This document shows, one piece after another, positions 25,685 through 34,315 of a stretch of 64,000 nt of DNA. The position numbers and the translations under genes are program-made. Each line of letters begins with the position of its first letter. Position 1 is the first letter of the stretch. Source of the DNA: JADLHS01 sp964594985 (GTDB lineage: Bacteria > Verrucomicrobiota > Verrucomicrobiia > Limisphaerales > JADLHS01); the NCBI GenBank assembly GCA_964594985.1, contig CAZQNQ010000005.1:1-64000 (forward strand). Direction: 5' to 3'. The notes beneath the pieces were generated by a model. It ran no database searches, had not been told where the DNA came from, and worked only from the letters and a program-made list of their open reading frames with translations.

Positions 25685-25779
25685 CGCAATCCTTTCACCC
25701 TGTGGCAGCCGACGTGAGGAGGCTCTGACTTCCCAATGCGAAACCAACTGTAATCACTAATCGGTGGCTCCTTCGAACT

Positions 25780-25842
25780 CCCCTCACCCGGCCTATCGGC
25801 CACCCTCTCCCCTTCGGAAGGGGAGAGGGACGGGGTGAGGGG
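25780..25842. repeat. CCCCTCACCC palindromic repeat (clean reference copy)
   Basis: A 63-bp element: cccctcaccc and gggtgagggg outer arms, ccctctcccc and ggggagaggg inner arms, with the loop ttcggaa. It is almost identical to the copy inside uvrB at 56611-56672. It lies between fmdA and fmdB. Confidence 0.9.
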
Positions 25843-25930
25843 CTTTCTTTCATTCCAGCGGTTTCGACAGTTAATTGGGATTCGCTATTTGAGCCTCGTC
25901 ACCTCGACTGCTACAGGGTTTTGAAATATT

Positions 25931-27160
25931 TTATTTCGCTTTCGCCAAATCCGCCTTGCCGGTGACGTACTTCTTTGGGCCGGCTTCGTTGGGCAGGATC
26001 GGGAACTTAAATATCTCCGACGGCACATAGAGCGTCGCGCACGCGTTCGGAATATCCACGATGCCGCTGATGTGGCCCTCGACTGGCGCGGTGCCAAGGA
26101 TCGCGTAGGCCTGCTCGCCGGTGTAACCGAATTTCTTCAGGTAGTTGATCGCGTTCAAGCACGCCTGCCGATAGGCGACCGTGGCATCCATGTAGTACTG
26201 CTTGCCCTTTTCATCCACCGAGATGCCTTCAAAGATGATGTAGTTGGTGTACTTCGGCTCGACCGGGCTGGGCTGGAAGATGGGATTGAGAATCCCGTAT
26301 TTCTTCATGCCGCCCTTGATGAGGCTCACGCGCAGGTCAAGGAAGCCGGCCATTTCGATCGCGCCGCAGAAGGTGATTTCGCCGTCGCCTTGCGAGAAGT
26401 GGATGTCACCCATCGAGAGACCCGCGCCTTTCACATAGACCGGGAAGAAAATCTTCGAGCCGCGACTCAGATTTTTGATGTCGCAGTTGCCGCCGTGTTC
26501 GCGCGGCGGAACGGTGCGCACGGCTTCCAGCGCGGCTTTCTTCGCGGCAGCGGGCTTCATCGTGCCGAGATGCGCGGTTTCCGCAAACGGCAAGCAGGCC
26601 AAGGGCGGCACGCGGTTCGGATCGGTGGCAAAAAGTTCCGACTCACGCTTGTTCCAGGTGTTGAGCAGCTCGCGCGAGGGCAGGCAGCCGATCAGCCCGG
26701 GATGCGTGATGCCGGCGAATTCCACGCCGGGAATGTGTCGGGAACTGGCATAGAGGCCGCTGAAGTGCCAGCAGGCTTTACGCGCCTCGGGAAACTGATT
26801 TACGAGGAAACCGCCGCCGTTTTCCTTCGCAAAGATTCCGGTGAAACCCCAATCAGATTCAGGCAGCACACCGACGTCGAGCAAATCCACCACAAGCAGA
26901 TCGCCCGGTTCGGCGCCTTTCACGCCAATGGGACCGCTCAGATAGTGTACTTTGGTGAGGTTCACATCACGCACGTCTTTGGCGTTGTCGTCATCAAAAA
27001 TCTGGCCGCCGGTCCAGTCGAGACATTCGACGCGGAACTCGTCGCCGGGCTTGACCCACGCGATCATGGGGATGTCGGGATGCCAGCGATTATGGAGGTA
27101 AGGCTGGTCTTCCGGCTTCTTCTTGAAGTCAACTTTGATCAGGGGCTTTGCCATATTCAT
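25931..27160 (-). CDS. fmdA: Formamidase/acetamidase
   Basis: Hydrolyses short-chain amides (formamide or acetamide) to acid and ammonia in the cytoplasm. It spans 409 residues, the family's usual length. Typical segments are HNRWHPDIPMIAWVKPGDEF, DLLVVDLLDVGVLP, VEFAGITHPGLIGCLPSRE and SMGDIHFSQGDGEITFCGAI. The ATG at 27160 is chosen because gaaagga lies five bases upstream; a second ATG is two codons later. It sits downstream of urt-type transporter genes, so the operon likely imports and degrades amides or urea as nitrogen source. Confidence 0.93.
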   Translation of the reverse strand: MNMAKPLIKVDFKKKPEDQPYLHNRWHPDIPMIAWVKPGDEFRVECLDWTGGQIFDDDNAKDVRDVNLTKVHYLSGPIGVKGAEPGDLLVVDLLDVGVLPESDWGFTGIFAKENGGGFLVNQFPEARKACWHFSGLYASSRHIPGVEFAGITHPGLIGCLPSRELLNTWNKRESELFATDPNRVPPLACLPFAETAHLGTMKPAAAKKAALEAVRTVPPREHGGNCDIKNLSRGSKIFFPVYVKGAGLSMGDIHFSQGDGEITFCGAIEMAGFLDLRVSLIKGGMKKYGILNPIFQPSPVEPKYTNYIIFEGISVDEKGKQYYMDATVAYRQACLNAINYLKKFGYTGEQAYAILGTAPVEGHISGIVDIPNACATLYVPSEIFKFPILPNEAGPKKYVTGKADLAKAK

Positions 27161-27218
27161 GTTCCTTTCAGGTTCAGAGTTCGGTTGTGGGTTCAGGGTT
27201 CAGACGGGAAATTGTTTT

Positions 27219-27371
27219 TAACCACGGATGGACACGGATCAACACGGATGAAAAGACTTCGCCGCGAATTATCGCGACCGACAACACGGCCTGGAAAATT
27301 CGCGCTGATTAGCGTGCTTCGCGTAAAGATTCTGGTCTTATCCGTGTTCATCTGTGTCCATCCGTGGTTGA
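27219..27371. repeat. ACCACGGATGGACACGGAT palindromic repeat
   Basis: The arms ccacggatggacacggatca and tgtgtccatccgtggttgag are inverse copies around a middle hairpin. The family recurs at 28081-28413, 30336-30600, 35590-35620 and 41812-41848. It fills the gap between urtE and fmdA and touches the urtE stop codon. Confidence 0.85.
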
Positions 27372-27374
27372 GCC

Positions 27375-28064
27375 TCAGACCGCGAGCAGGGCTTTGACTT
27401 TGTTCGCATCGAGACTTTCACGCGGGGCCTCGTGGACGAACCGCCCGCGCTCGATGACTAGTGCGCGGTCGCACACCTCCATCATGAAACTCACCACCTG
27501 CTCGGAGACGATGATCGCGAGCTTGCGCATCTTGCGGATTTCTTTCAGCGCCCTGGCGATGTCCTTGATGATCGAGGGCTGGATGCCTTCAGTGGGTTCA
27601 TCGAGCACGAGCACCTTGGGGTCGCTGATGAGCGCGCGGGCGATGGCGAGCTGTTGCTGCTGCCCGCCGGAAAGGTTGCCGCCTTTGCGTTTGCGCATCT
27701 CGCGCAGCACGGGAAACACCGCGTAGATTTCGTCCCAGACGCTTTGCTCAATTTTGCCGCGGGCGCCGGTCAGAATGTTTTCCGTGACGGTGAGCGAGGG
27801 AAAAATCATGCGCCCCTGCGGCACGAAGGCGATGCCGCCGCGCACGCGTTCGTGCGGCGCGAGGCCGGAAATCTCTTTCTCATCGAGTTTGATCGAGCCG
27901 GATCGGGACGGGAGGATGCCGATGAGCGACTTGAGCAACGTGGTTTTGCCCATGCCGTTGCGGCCCATGATGGCAAGGATTTCTTCGCCCCCGAGTTGGA
28001 AGGAAAGGTCCTGGATGACCCGGCTCTGACCGTAGCCGACTTCGAGATTTTGAACTGCGAGCAT
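27375..28064 (-). CDS. urtE: Urea/amide ABC transporter ATP-binding protein UrtE
   Basis: Cytoplasmic ATPase subunit, LivF-like. From the ATG at 28064: Walker A GRNGMGKTT, signature LSGGQQQQLAIARAL and Walker B VLVLDEPTEGIQPSI. The phrase DEPTEGIQPS is characteristic of UrtE. It is separated from urtD by a 355-bp repeat-filled gap, although the five transport genes are in the standard order. Substrate could be urea or, given fmdA next door, short-chain amides (FmdDEF type). Confidence 0.9.
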   Translation of the reverse strand: MLAVQNLEVGYGQSRVIQDLSFQLGGEEILAIMGRNGMGKTTLLKSLIGILPSRSGSIKLDEKEISGLAPHERVRGGIAFVPQGRMIFPSLTVTENILTGARGKIEQSVWDEIYAVFPVLREMRKRKGGNLSGGQQQQLAIARALISDPKVLVLDEPTEGIQPSIIKDIARALKEIRKMRKLAIIVSEQVVSFMMEVCDRALVIERGRFVHEAPRESLDANKVKALLAV

Positions 28065-28080
28065 AGTTAGTTGTTGGGGT

Positions 28081-28413
28081 TGACCACGAATGGACACCCA
28101 TGAACACGAAGCTGGGAAACAAACGCGGTGACGCGGAGAACGCAGAGAGTCGCAAAGTGAGGAACGGCAAAGAGCGTCAAACTCGCCAGCGGTTGGGAAC
28201 GTCGCGGTAGCGTTTGGACTGCGCCGTCTTTAGCGGCGCCTTCGTCCGGGCGGAGAGTTCTCAAGGAATGGATAATCGCGGCGCGCACCAAGAGCGGCGC
28301 TGAAGCCGCCGCAGTCCAGACGCTTCGCGATACACGTTTGCGCCGGCAGTTAATCAGCCTCTCCGCGTTTCTCCCCCTTCGCAATCCGTGTCTCTTCGTG
28401 TTCATTCGTGGTT
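28081..28413. repeat. Nested palindromic repeats between urtD and urtE
   Basis: The outer arms are accacgaatggacacccatg and cttcgtgttcattcgtggtt. A second hairpin inside (28205-28330) has arms gtagcgtttggactgcgccg and gccgcagtccagacgcttcg. The 355-bp gap holds no gene. Confidence 0.85.
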
Positions 28414-28419
28414 CAAGTT

Positions 28420-29166
28420 TCAGTGACCGAGATAAACTTCGATGACCTTCGGGTCGTGCTGCACTTCGGCCATGCTGCCTTCGGCGAGGATTTTACCGAG
28501 GTGCAGGACGGTGACCTTGTCCGCGATGCGCGAAACGAATTCCATGTCGTGCTCGATGACCACGATGCAGCGGCCTTTGCAGATGCGTTTGATGAGCGCC
28601 GCGGTTTGTTCGCGTTCGGCGGGGCTCATGCCCGCGACGGGTTCATCGAGCATGAGCAACTCCGGCTCTTGCATGAGCAACATGCCGATCTCGAGCCATT
28701 GCTTCTGGCCGTGACTCAGAAACGCGCCTTCGATGTCGAGGTAATCCTTGAGGCTGATCTCCTCGGCAATCTTGTGGATGCGATCCACCACATCGGGCGT
28801 GCGACGGAAGGCGACGCAGCCAAACACATTGCGGCCTTTCGGGTAGGAGATTTCCAGGTTCTCGAAAACCGTGAGATTTTCGTAGATGGACGGCGTCTGG
28901 AATTTCCGGCCCACGCCCTCGCGCACGATGCGATGCTCGGCCATGCCGATGAGTTCGCGGTTGTTGAACTTGATGCTGCCGCTGGTGGGCTTGGTCTTGC
29001 CGCAAATCATGTCGAGCACGGTGGTTTTGCCCGCACCGTTCGGCCCGATGATGACGCGCAACTCGTCCTTCTCGACGTAAAGATTGAGCGCATCCACGGC
29101 TTTGAAGCCGTCAAAGGACACGGTGAGGTCCTCGATGGCGAGGAGGAAGTTGGTATTGCTGGGCAT
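28420..29166 (-). CDS. urtD: Urea/amide ABC transporter ATP-binding protein UrtD
   Basis: LivG-like ATPase subunit of 248 residues. Walker A is GPNGAGKTTVLDMICGKTKP, the signature is LSHGQKQWLEIGM (the His-Gly variant typical of UrtD), and Walker B is LLMLDEPVAGMSPAER. It starts two bases after the urtC stop codon, so it is cotranscribed and probably translationally coupled with it. Confidence 0.92.
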   Translation of the reverse strand: MPSNTNFLLAIEDLTVSFDGFKAVDALNLYVEKDELRVIIGPNGAGKTTVLDMICGKTKPTSGSIKFNNRELIGMAEHRIVREGVGRKFQTPSIYENLTVFENLEISYPKGRNVFGCVAFRRTPDVVDRIHKIAEEISLKDYLDIEGAFLSHGQKQWLEIGMLLMQEPELLMLDEPVAGMSPAEREQTAALIKRICKGRCIVVIEHDMEFVSRIADKVTVLHLGKILAEGSMAEVQHDPKVIEVYLGH

Positions 29167-29168
29167 GG

Positions 29169-30314
29169 TTACTCTCCTTTGGCGACGGGTTCAATGATGC
29201 CGGTCGGGGCATTGCCGTTGGCGCGGAATTTCGTCCAGAGCGGCCCGGCTTTCTTGCGGATCAATTCCCACACGCCGGCCAGGCCGTTCGGGAAGAGCAC
29301 GACCACCGCAATGAATAATCCGCCCATTGCGAACAGCCAGAGCTGCGGAAAGTTTTCCGAGAACAAACTCTTGCCGGTGTTCACCACCAATGCGCCATAG
29401 ACTGCGCCGTAGAGCGAAGCGCGTCCGCCGACCGCACAGAAGATGACCATTTCAATCGAGGGGATGATCCCCACGAGCGACGGCGAGATGAAACCGACCT
29501 GAAGCACAAACAGCGCGCCACCCAACCCGCTCAGAGCCGCTGCGAAGCAGAACGTAGCGACCTTGAACATCGAAACGTCGTAGCCGGAGAAGCGCACGCG
29601 ATCCTCCTTGTCGCGCATGGCGAGGAGCATTTTGCCGGTCTTGCCGGAAAGCAGCCATTGCGAGAACAGGATGCATGCGAGCAACAGGAGGCACGTGGTG
29701 AAGTAGAGGATGTATTGCGCGTGTTGGGTGCGGATGTCCCAACCCCAGAGCGTGCGCAGATCGGTGATGCCATTACGACCGCCGGTATAACCCTGACGAC
29801 TGTCAATGCCGAGCGACAGGATCAACGCCAGCGCCTGGGTGATAATCGCGAAATAAACGCCGCCGACCCGCCGCTTGAACATCGCGACGCCCACGATGAA
29901 GGCCACGATGGTTGGCACGATCACCACGGCGAACAAAGTGAAGGGCAGACTTTTGAACGGCACCCAAAAGGATGGCAACGCGGTGATTTGATTCCAGTCC
30001 ATGAAATCCGGGATGCCCGGCGTGGATTGGATCTTGGTGCTGATGGGATCGGAGGCTTCAAGTTTGAGAAACATCGCCATGCAATAACCGCCGAGGCCGA
30101 AGAACACGCCCTGACCAAGACTGAGCACCCCCGCCTTGCCCCACAACAGCACGAGACCGAGCGCGACGAAGGCGTAGGTAAGATATTTACCGACGAGATT
30201 CAGGCGGAAGATGTCGAGCGTGAGCGGCAGCACGAGCAACAGCAGCGCCGCCATCACCACCAAGTTGGTTGTGCCCTCATTGCCGCCAAACAGTCGTTTG
30301 TAAAAGGTTTTCAC
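29169..30314 (-). CDS. urtC: Urea/amide ABC transporter permease UrtC
   Basis: LivM-like inner-membrane permease of 381 residues with about ten hydrophobic helices. Family segments include LVLLWGKAGVLSLGQGVFFG, GGVYFAIITQALALILSLGI, TGGRNGITDL and MVIFCAVGGRASLYGAVYGA. The start is a GTG at 30314. It is separated from urtB by a 300-bp repeat block, so the two permease genes are no longer contiguous. Confidence 0.92.
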   Translation of the reverse strand: MKTFYKRLFGGNEGTTNLVVMAALLLLVLPLTLDIFRLNLVGKYLTYAFVALGLVLLWGKAGVLSLGQGVFFGLGGYCMAMFLKLEASDPISTKIQSTPGIPDFMDWNQITALPSFWVPFKSLPFTLFAVVIVPTIVAFIVGVAMFKRRVGGVYFAIITQALALILSLGIDSRQGYTGGRNGITDLRTLWGWDIRTQHAQYILYFTTCLLLLACILFSQWLLSGKTGKMLLAMRDKEDRVRFSGYDVSMFKVATFCFAAALSGLGGALFVLQVGFISPSLVGIIPSIEMVIFCAVGGRASLYGAVYGALVVNTGKSLFSENFPQLWLFAMGGLFIAVVVLFPNGLAGVWELIRKKAGPLWTKFRANGNAPTGIIEPVAKGE

Positions 30315-30335
30315 AGGTTAAGTCAGTTGAGGGAA

Positions 30336-30600
30336 ACCACGAATGAACACGAATGGACAAGAAGCATAAGAGCGCGACCGGTCCCCCGGTCGCAGCGCGT
30401 GGCGATGCAAAGAGGCTTGGGGTTTTCCCACAACTTTCGGTCTGGCGCTGCGCTGCGGACGGGGACCGTCCGCGCTCCGATCAAGGTAGGGCGCGTCACT
30501 CCGTGCGCGCCGTCGTTGCCAGACGCCAGCCCGGCGCGCACGGAGTGACGCGCCCTGCCAACGCAATTCCATTCGTGTCTCTTCGAGTTCATTCGTGGTT
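30336..30600. repeat. Nested palindromic repeats between urtB and urtC
   Basis: The outer arms are accacgaatgaacacgaatg and cgagttcattcgtggttaaa. Inside are a block ending gctgcggacggggaccgtcc (shared with 21240-21376) and a hairpin ggtagggcgcgtcactccgt/cggagtgacgcgccctgcc at 30485-30560 (shared with the insert in cusA). At least three repeat families are nested in one 300-bp gap. Confidence 0.85.
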
Positions 30601-30614
30601 AAAACAGTTTTGGG

Positions 30615-31547
30615 TTACGTGCCGCGGACTTTGCTGGGGAACAATCCTTTGGGCCGGATCATCAGGACGATGACGATGGTCAACAGGATGGCAACCTTGC
30701 CCATCGTGCCTTCCAGAAAAAATTCCGAGATGGACTGGCCTTGCGCGATGCCAAATGCCGAAGCCACCGTGCCCAGCAAACTCGCCGTGCCACCAAAAAC
30801 CACGACGAGGAACGTGTCCACGATGTAACGCGAGCCGCTGTCTGGCCCGGTCGAACCGATGGTGGTGAATGCCGCGCCCGCCACCCCCGCGATACCGCAG
30901 CCAAGGCAGAACGTGAAGCGATCCACGAGCTTGGTGTTGATGCCGACCGCGCCGCTCATGGTGCGGTTTTGCACGGTGGCGCGCATGTGGAGTCCGAGGC
31001 GCGAGCGATACATGAACAGCCAGACGCCAAACGTCAGCGCCAACGTGAGGCCCATGACAAACACGCCGTTGATCGGGATGTCCACGTTCTCCGACGGCTT
31101 GAACGAACCCATCAACCACTCGGGCAGCGTCGGCGTTACTTCACGCGCGCCGAAGATGGAGCGGAACGCTTGTTGCATGATGAGACTCAAGCCCCAGGTG
31201 GCGAGCAAGGTGTCGAGCGGACGTTTGTAGAGAAAGCGGATGAGCGACCATTCCACGAACCACCCCAGCAGCGCCGCCGCGAGGAACGCCAAGACGATGG
31301 CGATCAGAAAATAATACGGCTGCATGGCGGGCGCGTAGTTCGCCACCAGGGTCGAGCAGAGATAAACCACGTAAGCGCCGAGCGCCATGAACTCGCCATG
31401 CGCAAGATTCACCACCCCCATCTGACCAAAGATGATCGCCAGGCCGAGCGCCATCAGCAGCAACACGCTGAACAGGCTCAGGCCCGCGAAGCTTTGCATG
31501 ATGGTGATGGACCAGATTTCTGCGGGGGTGTAAGCGGCGAACATCAT
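30615..31547 (-). CDS. urtB: Urea/amide ABC transporter permease UrtB
   Basis: LivH-like permease, 310 residues and about eight helices: MALGLAIIFGQMGVVNLAHG (the NLAHGE hallmark), LDTLLATWGLSLIMQQAFRS and VDTFLVVVFGGTASLLGTVA. It lacks the long N-terminal extension some UrtB proteins have. It starts 100 bp after urtA; that gap carries a short ggctggcggcc/ggccgcc-like inverted repeat around 31600. Confidence 0.9.
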   Translation of the reverse strand: MMFAAYTPAEIWSITIMQSFAGLSLFSVLLLMALGLAIIFGQMGVVNLAHGEFMALGAYVVYLCSTLVANYAPAMQPYYFLIAIVLAFLAAALLGWFVEWSLIRFLYKRPLDTLLATWGLSLIMQQAFRSIFGAREVTPTLPEWLMGSFKPSENVDIPINGVFVMGLTLALTFGVWLFMYRSRLGLHMRATVQNRTMSGAVGINTKLVDRFTFCLGCGIAGVAGAAFTTIGSTGPDSGSRYIVDTFLVVVFGGTASLLGTVASAFGIAQGQSISEFFLEGTMGKVAILLTIVIVLMIRPKGLFPSKVRGT

Positions 31548-31647
31548 AAATTTTTCAGCAGCCAGGTTTGTTGCGGGTTTCCATTAACTCTGCCGGCTGG
31601 CGGCCCGTCAGACCGCCAGCCGACGTTGCATCACGCGCACACAACCG

Positions 31648-32919
31648 TCATTGGTAGCCCTTGGGGAACGGGTCGGGTTCAATCAGTTCCGATTCATAGA
31701 GCACCTTGGCCTGGCCGTCAGTCTGCCATTGACCGATGCGCAGCTTGCTCCAGAGATGGTGGTTCTTGTCGTGAACGCGCACGTAGCCTTCGGGCGCTTC
31801 CTTGAATTCCACGCCGGACGAGGCGGCGGCCACCTTGTCAATGTCGAAGCTGCCGCACTTTTCCACGGTCAACTTCCACAACCACGGGCCGAGATACGCC
31901 GCCTGGGTCACGTCGCCGATCACCGCCTTCTCGCCGTATTTCTTTTTGAACGCCGCGACGAACGCCTTGTTGTTCGGGTTGTCGAGCGATTGGAAATACT
32001 TCATCGCGGAGTAAAACCCGGCGAGGTTTTCCCCGCCGATGCCCAGCACTTCGTCCTCGGTCACCGAGATGGTCAGCAGGTTCCATTTGTCGCTCGTGAT
32101 GCCGGCGGCCTTGAGTTGTTTGTAGAACGAGACGTTCGAGCCGCCTACGATGATGGCGTAGATGACATCGGGTTTCTTGAGCTTGATCTTGTTGATCAAC
32201 GAGCCGAACTGTGTGTGACCCAGCGCGTAGTATTCCTCGCCGACCACCGTGCCTTTCAGAACGTTTTCAATGTGTTTGCGCGCGATCTTGTTCGACGTGC
32301 GCGGCCAGATGTAATCCGAGCCGATCAGGTAATACGTCTTGGCCTTCTTCTCCTTCGCCATCCAGTCGAGGCCGGCGATGATCTGCTGCGTGGCTTCCTG
32401 GCCGGTGTAAATCACGTTCTTGGATTCTTCCAGGCCTTCGTAGAACGTCGGGTAATAAAGCATCCCGTTCTCCTTCTCGAACACCGGCAGCACCGCTTTG
32501 CGCGAGGCGGAAGTCCAGCAGCCCATCACCGCCGCGACCTTGTCGTTCACGAGCAGCTTCTTGGCTTTTTCCGCGAAGGTCGGCCAATCGCTGGCGCCGT
32601 CTTCCACGATGATCTTGATCTTGCGACCCAGCACGCCGCCCGCCGCGTTGATCTGTTCGATGGCCAGTTGTTCGGCCTGGATGGAGCCGGTCTCGCTGAT
32701 GGCCATCGTGCCGGTGGCCGAGTGCAACTGGCCGACGGTGACTTCAGTGTCAGTCACGGCGAGGCCGGTGGTGTTGACCTTGGCGGTGGGGAAATCAGCG
32801 CTGGCCATCACGGACAATGGCGTTGCGGCGGCGGCCAGCATGACGGCGGCAAGGGTGGCGGAGATGCATTGCAGAAATCTTTTCCGCAGCGATTTTCGGG
32901 CTTTGTGGAGGGGTTTCAT
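31648..32919 (-). CDS. urtA: Urea/short-chain amide ABC transporter substrate-binding protein
   Basis: Periplasmic binding protein of 423 residues with a signal peptide ending near PLSVMASA. Diagnostic UrtA/FmdD segments are VGQLHSATGTMAISETGSIQ, AAVMGCWTSASRKAVLPVFE, NGMLYYPTFYEGLEESKNVI and IGSDYIWPRTSNKIARKHIE. It binds urea or formamide/acetamide; the fmdA gene in the same operon favours amides (inference). Confidence 0.93.
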   Translation of the reverse strand: MKPLHKARKSLRKRFLQCISATLAAVMLAAAATPLSVMASADFPTAKVNTTGLAVTDTEVTVGQLHSATGTMAISETGSIQAEQLAIEQINAAGGVLGRKIKIIVEDGASDWPTFAEKAKKLLVNDKVAAVMGCWTSASRKAVLPVFEKENGMLYYPTFYEGLEESKNVIYTGQEATQQIIAGLDWMAKEKKAKTYYLIGSDYIWPRTSNKIARKHIENVLKGTVVGEEYYALGHTQFGSLINKIKLKKPDVIYAIIVGGSNVSFYKQLKAAGITSDKWNLLTISVTEDEVLGIGGENLAGFYSAMKYFQSLDNPNNKAFVAAFKKKYGEKAVIGDVTQAAYLGPWLWKLTVEKCGSFDIDKVAAASSGVEFKEAPEGYVRVHDKNHHLWSKLRIGQWQTDGQAKVLYESELIEPDPFPKGYQ

Positions 32920-32970
32920 TTCAGGTTCGGGGTTCAGGTTCAGTTTGGTTCAGGATCGGTTTGATTACGG

Positions 32971-34158
32971 TCAACTACAGAGAATCAGAGTTGGTGGCGG
33001 CGTGGGCTGAAGAGGCTCCGTTGCCCGCAACGCCGGAAGCAGCGGCCCGTCGCCCGGTGCGCCGGGGCTTTCCAAAAAAGGGGGGCCGGGCGGCGGATAT
33101 TTGCCACACAGGGCGGCCGCCCGCTGGAAAATGTCCTCCCGGAAAACTTTCGCGATCATCTCGGGCCGCAGCACGGTTTGCGATTGTTCGCCGCCGAGCG
33201 AGCGCACCAGATCGAAGACCCAGCGGCCTTTGGCCCGCGTGGGCACCCCGGCTTTCAAGGTGTCGTAGATTACGAAATCATTCACCGCCCGCCGGCCCCG
33301 GCCGGTCTCGAACGGGCCGACCAGCGCGTTGGTCAGCAGCTCCACGCTGACGTCGAAGTATTCCGGCCGGGCGAGCATCCGCGCGAGTTCGCGGCGGTTT
33401 TCCGGCTGGTCGCAGTAACGGCCCGCCTCAATCAGCGCGGCAATCATGCGCAGATGTTCCTCCTCGCGTTTCTCGGCGAAATCCTGCAGCACGAGCAAAA
33501 CCTTCTCGGGATGCTGCGCTTCGATCTCGCTCGTGGTGGCGGCGATCCATCCGCTGTTGCTTAACGCCGCGGCGGAATTCCATGGCTCGGCAACGCAGTA
33601 ACCGTCGAGATGTCCCGCGCGATAACACTCATAAACAATGGCGGACGGCACGACGGCGACGCGCACGTCCTTGTCGGGATCAACGCCACCCGAGCGCAGC
33701 CATTTGCGGAGATTGAAGTTCTGCGAGGAGAGTTCGAGAACGACCCCAAAAGTCAGCGGCCGACCATCATTCCGTTCGCGGACGACACGCCCAAGCGACG
33801 CGGCATCACGCACCCCGAGATCCCAGAGTTCGTTGGAAAGGGTGATGGCGCTGCCATTGAAGCCGAGCAGCATGCCCGTCAGACACGGACGCCGCACCAC
33901 GCCCAGCCCGCAGTAGATCGAAAACAGCATGCTGGCGTGGGCGGCGGCCGCATCCAACTCTTCGTGCAAAAGTTTTTCACGGATCGTCGCCCAGCCGACT
34001 TCGCGGGAAAGCCGCACGTCGAGACCGTGTTTCCGGAACAGTCCCAGTTCCTGCGCGGCAATCAGCATTGCGCAATCAATGGTCGTCGCAAATCCCACGT
34101 TGAGCCAGGTTCGGCGGGGGAGGTTGCGGACCTTGGGTTTTGGTTTGGCGAACCGCAC
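32971..34158 (-). CDS. NrtA/CmpA-family protein without signal peptide (NasS-like)
   Basis: 395 residues from a GTG at 34158, with no signal peptide or lipobox: the N-terminus is RFAKPKPKVRNLPRRTWLNV, leading straight into the periplasmic-binding-protein fold (VGFATTIDCAMLIAAQELGL, HGLDVRLSREVGWATIREKL). That is the organisation of NasS, the cytoplasmic nitrate sensor related to NrtA. The C-terminus is a Pro-rich tail (PPPGPPFLESPGAPGDG). It is first in the nitrogen operon and divergent from a LysR gene. It could instead be an exported binding protein with a mis-called start. Confidence 0.7.
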   Translation of the reverse strand: MRFAKPKPKVRNLPRRTWLNVGFATTIDCAMLIAAQELGLFRKHGLDVRLSREVGWATIREKLLHEELDAAAAHASMLFSIYCGLGVVRRPCLTGMLLGFNGSAITLSNELWDLGVRDAASLGRVVRERNDGRPLTFGVVLELSSQNFNLRKWLRSGGVDPDKDVRVAVVPSAIVYECYRAGHLDGYCVAEPWNSAAALSNSGWIAATTSEIEAQHPEKVLLVLQDFAEKREEEHLRMIAALIEAGRYCDQPENRRELARMLARPEYFDVSVELLTNALVGPFETGRGRRAVNDFVIYDTLKAGVPTRAKGRWVFDLVRSLGGEQSQTVLRPEMIAKVFREDIFQRAAALCGKYPPPGPPFLESPGAPGDGPLLPALRATEPLQPTPPPTLILCS

Positions 34159-34237
34159 GCTGCCGACTTAGCACCGGATGTACCATCGGGGCAGTGGGGC
34201 CGGGTGGAACTTGTGTTGCGGCAGATTTGCGGCTGCG

Positions 34238-34252
34238 TTGAAAATTTTTCAA
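34238..34252. promoter_or_regulatory. Candidate LysR operator between divergent genes
   Basis: A perfect palindrome ttgaaaa-t-ttttcaa with a T-N11-A core sits between the NasS-like start (34158) and the LysR ATG (34316). The position and T-N11-A symmetry are those expected of an autoregulatory LysR site. No experimental or comparative support is available here. Confidence 0.4.
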
Positions 34253-34315
34253 TGATTGAACTTCCTTCGTCACGGCGACGCGATTAGTCTCGCGGCGAAC
34301 GGCGGTCTTCCCGGC

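Noticed and set aside
25780..25842. The palindromes as rho-independent terminators
   Set aside because: They lack a T-run after the stem and occur inside genes and operons. They are repeats first; a terminator role is unproven.
30353..30673. Small plus-strand frames in the urtB/urtC gap
   Set aside because: They run through three nested repeats and antisense to urtB.
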